A stretch of 53,579 bases of DNA from Flavobacteriales bacterium (GTDB lineage: Bacteria; Bacteroidota; Bacteroidia; Flavobacteriales_F; PHOS-HE28). Position numbers and translations under genes: made by a program. A model generated the notes under the pieces. That model was not told the DNA's origin. It searched no databases and saw nothing but the letters and a program-made list of their open reading frames with translations. The stretch is taken from positions 1 through 53,579 of the forward strand of contig JAEUTC010000052.1 in the NCBI GenBank assembly GCA_016787985.1, in the 5' to 3' direction. Positions 49,507 to 53,579 of the stretch are shown in pieces (the first letter of the stretch is position 1; each line of letters starts with the position of its first letter).

Positions 49507-51294
49507 ATGCGGCGCCGAAGAATGACCGCAGCCATGCTCCTCGGTCTTGGTCTTGGCGGAGTGAACGCTCAAATAACCCCTGAAATTGAATGGCAGCGCT
49601 GCATCGGTGGCAGCGACCTGGATCAGGACGGCACCGTAGTTGAGACCAGTGACGGCGGCCTTGTTTGCCTCGGGTACACCAACTCCACCGACGGCGATGC
49701 TGCGGACAACCATGGCGATCGGGACATCCTTGTGGTGAAGCTGGATGCATCCGGAACACTGCTATGGAGACGGTGTTTGGGCGGTACCGCCGGGGAATAC
49801 GCCAATGGATGCATCGAAGCGTCCGATGGGTCGATCATGATCCTTGGCAATACGCTTTCCGCCGATGGCGACGTGACCATGAACCAAGGTGAGAATGATC
49901 TTTGGGTGATCAAACTTTCCCCGGCGGGGAACATCGTTTGGCAGCGGACTTATGGCGGTAGTGGTGATGACATCGGTTACGGGATCCAAGAGACTGCTGA
50001 TGCAGGCTTCATCCTCCACGGTCCTACCACATCCGCTGATGGGGATGTCGTAGGCTCGCTGGCCAGCCCTGGAGGTCAAGACCATTGGGTGTTGAAGATC
50101 AGCTCCTCCGGGGCGTTGGAGTGGAGCCAGGCATTGGGCGGCACCCAGAGCGATGTAGGTAACAAACTGATCCAGCTGTCCGATGGGGGCTTCCTCCAGT
50201 GCTTCTCAGCCGTTGGATCCAACGACGGTGATGTGACGAACAACCATGGTGGACAGGACGCTTGGCTCGTGAAACTGAGTGCTGGAGGTGCCATTGAATG
50301 GGCGCGCACCATCGGTGGAAGTGCCGGGGACTTCGGGAATGACGTGCTGGAGTTGGACAATGGTGATCTCCTGTTCGCCGGAAGCACGCGGTCCAATGAT
50401 GGGGATATCCCGTCGAACCAAGGCGAATTGGATGCGCTGTTGGCGCGGATCAGTAGCACAGGCGTTGTGCAATGGGTGCGCACGTACGGTGGCTCCATGG
50501 ATGACGGACTCGTGGTCATCGAACCCAAGGGCAATGGGAACTTACTGTTGTCCGGTTCCACAGCATCCACCGACGGTGATGTGACCAACAACAATGGGGC
50601 TACGGATGCCTGGTTGCTCGAGGTTGATGGGAACGGATCACTTCTTTGGCAGCGTGCGTATGGCGGATCCGGATTCGAGCAGTGCTACATGTTCAGTGCC
50701 GATCAGAACAACCTGGTATTGAGCGGCGTCACCAACTCCACCGATGGCCCCATGGCCGACAATCACGGCGACCTGGATATTTGGATCGGAGAATTACCGG
50801 GATCCGGTGTTGCACAATGGCAGCGCTGCTTGGGTGGGTCCGCTCAGGAGCGGGGCCTTCTGCAAGTGCGAACCGACGACGGTGGATACCTGATCGCCGG
50901 GTACACCGATTCTAACGATGGTGATGTCTTTGGCAACCACGGCAGCCGGGACATGTGGGTGGTGAAGCTCAGGGTCACGGAACCCGCGGAACCACCAGCG
51001 CCTGAAGAGCCCTTGGAATGCGCGCTCTTCGTCCCCAACGCCTTCAGCCCCAACAACAGCACCACCAACGATTCGCACTGCATCTATGGAACCGATTGCG
51101 TCACTTCCATGACCTTCAACATCTACGACCGCTGGGGCAACACCGTATTCGAGAGCAGCGACCGGAACGCTTGCTGGGATGGCACCTACAACGGCCAAGC
51201 ATTGGATCCAGCGGTGTTCGTCTACCACTTGAGCGCGACCTTGGCCAACGACGAGGTGGTGAAGAAACAAGGGAATATCACGTTGGTCCGCTAA
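49507..51294 (+). CDS. Eight-repeat T9SS type B cargo protein, copy 2
   Basis: A 595-residue protein from MRRRRMTAAMLLGLGLGG, the same length as its paralogue. An ATG at 49462 would add 15 residues but lies at the predicted transcription start. The signal peptide ends GGVNAQ. Eight repeats run from GGSDLDQD to GGSAQERG with the same TDGDxxxNxGxxDxW core. The cysteine-subtype sorting domain (NSTTNDSHCIYGTDC, YDRWGNTVFES, ACWDGTYNG, KQGNITLVR) closes it. It leads into PorP/SprF after 29 bp, which probably serves it. The tandem duplication with the upstream gene is plain from repeats and tail. Confidence 0.92.
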   Translation: MRRRRMTAAMLLGLGLGGVNAQITPEIEWQRCIGGSDLDQDGTVVETSDGGLVCLGYTNSTDGDAADNHGDRDILVVKLDASGTLLWRRCLGGTAGEYANGCIEASDGSIMILGNTLSADGDVTMNQGENDLWVIKLSPAGNIVWQRTYGGSGDDIGYGIQETADAGFILHGPTTSADGDVVGSLASPGGQDHWVLKISSSGALEWSQALGGTQSDVGNKLIQLSDGGFLQCFSAVGSNDGDVTNNHGGQDAWLVKLSAGGAIEWARTIGGSAGDFGNDVLELDNGDLLFAGSTRSNDGDIPSNQGELDALLARISSTGVVQWVRTYGGSMDDGLVVIEPKGNGNLLLSGSTASTDGDVTNNNGATDAWLLEVDGNGSLLWQRAYGGSGFEQCYMFSADQNNLVLSGVTNSTDGPMADNHGDLDIWIGELPGSGVAQWQRCLGGSAQERGLLQVRTDDGGYLIAGYTDSNDGDVFGNHGSRDMWVVKLRVTEPAEPPAPEEPLECALFVPNAFSPNNSTTNDSHCIYGTDCVTSMTFNIYDRWGNTVFESSDRNACWDGTYNGQALDPAVFVYHLSATLANDEVVKKQGNITLVR

Positions 51295-51323
51295 CACACG
51301 CATCGACCCAAAGTACCATCATC

Positions 51324-52364
51324 ATGAAAGCACATGTACTCCACCTCCTTGGTTTGGGGCTCCTACTATCCAGTGCGCTGAATGCCCAGGACATCCACTT
51401 CACCCAGTATCAGCTGCAACCGTTGCTTCAGAGCCCGGCGATGGCAGGCATCGGACACGACCTACGTGCCGTTCTGCAGCACCGCAACCAGTGGGCGAGC
51501 GTCACCACGCCCTTCAAGACCACGGCCTTCAGCTATGATATGCGGCTGAAGCAGAAGCGGGGAAAAGCGGGATTCCTCGCATTCGGGGTGAACTTCTTCA
51601 GCGACGATGCCGGTGATGCGAACCTGCGATCCGCACAAGGCGGATTGAGCGTGGCGTACCACATCAAGACCGGCGAGAACAGCACCATTGGAGCCGGTCT
51701 CTTCGGAGGCTTCGGGCAGCGCAGTATCGATCCCAATGGTCTGCAGTGGGGCGAGCAATACGACGGCAGCGCCTACGACGCCTCACGCCCGACCGGTGAA
51801 GCCCTGATGGCCTCCTCCATCACCTTCCTCTACCTCGGTCTGGGCGGCACATGGCATTACAACAGCGAGGCTGGTGCGAATGATGTAGTGGCGGACCAGA
51901 GCACACAAGCGACGATCGGCTTCGGCTATTTCCATGTGACACGACCAGAGTACACCTTCCTTGGCGCCGAAGAGCAGCTGTACGCCAAGATGGTCCTCCA
52001 CGGAAATGCACGGTTCTCCATGGGCGAGGGGAACTCAGCGATCGTTCCGAGTTTCCAATACACCAAACAGGGACCCTCCACGGAATTCATGCTCGGGGCT
52101 TTCTTCCGCTACGTGCTAACACCTACCTCCAAGGTAACGGGTATCAACAAAGGCTCCGCCATCTCACTGGGACCGGTGCTTCGTGCAAAAGACGCCGTCG
52201 CCATCGCGGCCATGGTGGAACAAGGCCGTTTCGCCCTCGGGCTCAGTTACGACTTGAACACTTCGGCGCTGCGGCAGGCGAGTAATGGGCTTGGCGCCTT
52301 CGAACTGGCGATCCGCTTCGTCAATCCAAGTCCGTTCAACAACAAGTCAAGGTCGCGTGATTGA
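51324..52364 (+). CDS. PorP/SprF family T9SS outer-membrane protein
   Basis: A 346-residue protein from MKAHVLHLLGLGLLL with a signal peptide ending ALNAQ. Family features are DIHFTQYQLQPLLQSPAMAG, AVLQHRNQWASVTTPFKT and a final RFALGLSYDLNTSALRQASNGLGAFELAI. It is longer than the two minus-strand members and has an extra WGEQYDGSAYDASRPTGE loop. The longer open frame upstream overlaps the preceding gene and is not coding. It is probably the export partner of the cysteine-subtype cargoes next to it. Confidence 0.93.
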   Translation: MKAHVLHLLGLGLLLSSALNAQDIHFTQYQLQPLLQSPAMAGIGHDLRAVLQHRNQWASVTTPFKTTAFSYDMRLKQKRGKAGFLAFGVNFFSDDAGDANLRSAQGGLSVAYHIKTGENSTIGAGLFGGFGQRSIDPNGLQWGEQYDGSAYDASRPTGEALMASSITFLYLGLGGTWHYNSEAGANDVVADQSTQATIGFGYFHVTRPEYTFLGAEEQLYAKMVLHGNARFSMGEGNSAIVPSFQYTKQGPSTEFMLGAFFRYVLTPTSKVTGINKGSAISLGPVLRAKDAVAIAAMVEQGRFALGLSYDLNTSALRQASNGLGAFELAIRFVNPSPFNNKSRSRD

Positions 52365-53579
52365 TCGACGACGCTTCGGTGCCGGCTTCATCGTCCGGTG
52401 TTTGGTTGCGGTGTTGGCCGGATGCTGGATAGCCCCAGCATCCGGTCAGCCTGCGGTGAAGAACGACACCGCCAAGGTGGCCATCAAGAAATTGATGCCT
52501 CCACTGAACACCCCGTTCAACGATTTTGCTCCCGTGATCAGTGCCGACGGAGCGACGATGCTGTTCACCAGCAACCGCCCTTCCACCGAACGCGAGCAGG
52601 CAAAAGGCAAGGCCGGAAAGGAGAACATCTATCAGGTCAGGTTGGATCCGCGAAAGAGGAAATGGGGCCCGCCAGAACTCTTGGGTGCTGCCGTGAATGC
52701 TCCTGGACGGAACAACAGTGCGATCGCGCTCTCCCCGGACGGCCAACGCATGCTGGTCTACCGCGATGATAGCGAAGGCAACGGCAATATCTTCGAATCG
52801 GTTTTGAACGGAACGGAATGGTCAGAACTGGCAGAGCTCCCCGAGCCGATCAACAGCGAGGAACACGAATCATCCGCTTGTTATTCGCCCGACGGACGCA
52901 CGATCTACTTCGTGAGCGACCGCACGGGAGGTGTGGGCGGGAAGGACATTTGGTATGTCACTCGCAACGCGGCGAATAAGTGGGGTGGCCTGAAGAACCT
53001 GGGGCCGATCATCAACACCAAGGAGGATGAGCAAGGTGTCTTCCTGCACCCCGATGGTCGCACGCTCTACTTCAGCAGCAAGGGGCATGGTGGCAATGGT
53101 GGGTACGATCTGTACGTATCCAAACACGATGAACAAGCCTGGGGCGAACCGCAGAACCTGAGCGCACCTTTGAACACATCCGGGGACGATCTTTATCTCG
53201 TTCTCCTCGCCGATGGCAAGACCGCTTACATGAGCAGTGAGCGCAGCGGTGGAATGGGCGAAAAGGACCTGTATGAGGTGAAGTTCACTCCACTGCCCGG
53301 CCGTAAAGCACAAGACCCTTTGCTCACTGTACTGAAAGGCCAGGTGATCGACGAAGAGACCACGCAACCCGTGGAAGCCGCGATCGCGATCACGGACAAT
53401 GCGAGCAAGACCAAGGTGGGCGACCAACGTTCCAACAGCAGCACCGGCAACTTCCTGCTGCCACTGCCCACCGGCAAGGACTACGGCATCAGCGTGCAGG
53501 CCGATGGGTACCTCTTCCACAGCGAGAACATCAACATGCCCGATACGGGTGGCTACAAGGAGGTGGTGAAGGTGATCGA
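52357..53579 (+). CDS. PD40-repeat, carboxypeptidase-regulatory-like protein (PorE/OmpA-family-like; C-terminus off the right edge)
   Basis: A GTG start at 52357 overlaps the PorP/SprF stop by 8 bp. No in-frame ATG precedes the signal peptide (RRRFGAGFIVRCLVAVLAG...ASGQ). The frame is open to the edge, 407 codons. PD40 propeller motifs recur (FAPVISADGATMLFTSNRP, SACYSPDGRTIYFVSDRTGG, GVFLHPDGRTLYFSSKG, KTAYMSSERSGG). A carboxypeptidase-regulatory-like fold begins near LKGQVIDEETTQPVEAAI. This order matches T9SS-associated OmpA-family proteins such as PorE, so an OmpA-like peptidoglycan-binding domain is expected beyond the edge. It is translationally coupled to PorP/SprF. Confidence 0.88.
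   Translation, partial: MIDRRRFGAGFIVRCLVAVLAGCWIAPASGQPAVKNDTAKVAIKKLMPPLNTPFNDFAPVISADGATMLFTSNRPSTEREQAKGKAGKENIYQVRLDPRKRKWGPPELLGAAVNAPGRNNSAIALSPDGQRMLVYRDDSEGNGNIFESVLNGTEWSELAELPEPINSEEHESSACYSPDGRTIYFVSDRTGGVGGKDIWYVTRNAANKWGGLKNLGPIINTKEDEQGVFLHPDGRTLYFSSKGHGGNGGYDLYVSKHDEQAWGEPQNLSAPLNTSGDDLYLVLLADGKTAYMSSERSGGMGEKDLYEVKFTPLPGRKAQDPLLTVLKGQVIDEETTQPVEAAIAITDNASKTKVGDQRSNSSTGNFLLPLPTGKDYGISVQADGYLFHSENINMPDTGGYKEVVKVI

Noticed and set aside
1..53579. tRNA, rRNA, transposase or phage genes
   Set aside because: None of the inspected gaps shows a cloverleaf, rRNA motif or transposase/integrase domain. The only mobile-type signals are the short palindromic elements near the ars genes.

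Overview
The window carries protein-coding DNA of a Bacteroidota bacterium. The evidence is the type IX secretion system (T9SS) inventory: SprB-type adhesin repeats, 'gliding motility-associated' C-terminal sorting domains, three PorP/SprF-like outer-membrane proteins and one PD40/PorE-like protein. Candidate promoters resemble the Bacteroidota TAnnTTTG type. The base composition is GC-rich for the phylum, so a GC-rich Flavobacteriales lineage is my best guess (inference). No rRNA, tRNA, CRISPR array, transposase or phage gene was seen.

Layout. (1) 1-17738, minus strand: a surface-adhesin block read right to left. It holds a 329-aa sorting-domain protein, a PorP/SprF protein, a 3117-aa SprB-repeat adhesin, a second PorP/SprF protein, and, after a hairpin and short repeats, a second giant protein with a CUB-like domain and about 20 Ig-like repeats that runs off the left edge. 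(2) 17895-21487, minus: cysteine dioxygenase, PAS histidine kinase, a REC-cNMP-Crp response regulator and a TSUP-type exporter, almost without gaps, which fits regulated cysteine-sulfur oxidation and sulfite export. (3) 21618-27809: DUF983 protein, Crp/Fnr regulator, thioredoxin with three tiny membrane proteins, then sulfide:quinone oxidoreductase, 1-Cys peroxiredoxin and a persulfide-dioxygenase/double-rhodanese protein, together a sulfide/persulfide oxidation cluster. (4) 28186-34246, plus: heavy-metal efflux, with a His-rich small exported protein, a CusA-type pump fused to a TolC-like channel, and a lipoprotein adaptor. (5) 34282-37466, minus: arsenic resistance (ArsR, ArsM, thioredoxin-type arsenate reductase, ACR3). 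(6) 37546-40934, minus: an envelope set of DsrE-like protein, OprD-like porin, two rhodaneses and an exported acetolactate-decarboxylase-like protein.

(7) 41169 to the right edge, plus: the most interesting part. An ECF sigma factor overlaps by 4 bp a protein with a cytoplasmic N-terminus, one inner-membrane helix, a long low-complexity linker and a C-terminal outer-membrane beta-barrel. It is followed by an RCC1-repeat cargo, a delta-60-repeat type A cargo, two tandem eight-repeat type B cargoes, a PorP/SprF protein and a PorE-like protein. A bipartite motif, ACCCAACCA-N13-(G/C)GGGTTAG with invariant 22-bp start-to-start spacing, lies before three of the transcription units, and a weaker copy lies before the sigma gene itself. 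I read it as the promoter of this sigma factor, making the region an envelope-sensing, self-regulated T9SS cargo regulon. Three sorting domains here belong to a cysteine-containing subtype that differs from those of the minus-strand adhesin block, suggesting each locus pairs its own cargo with its own PorP/SprF protein.
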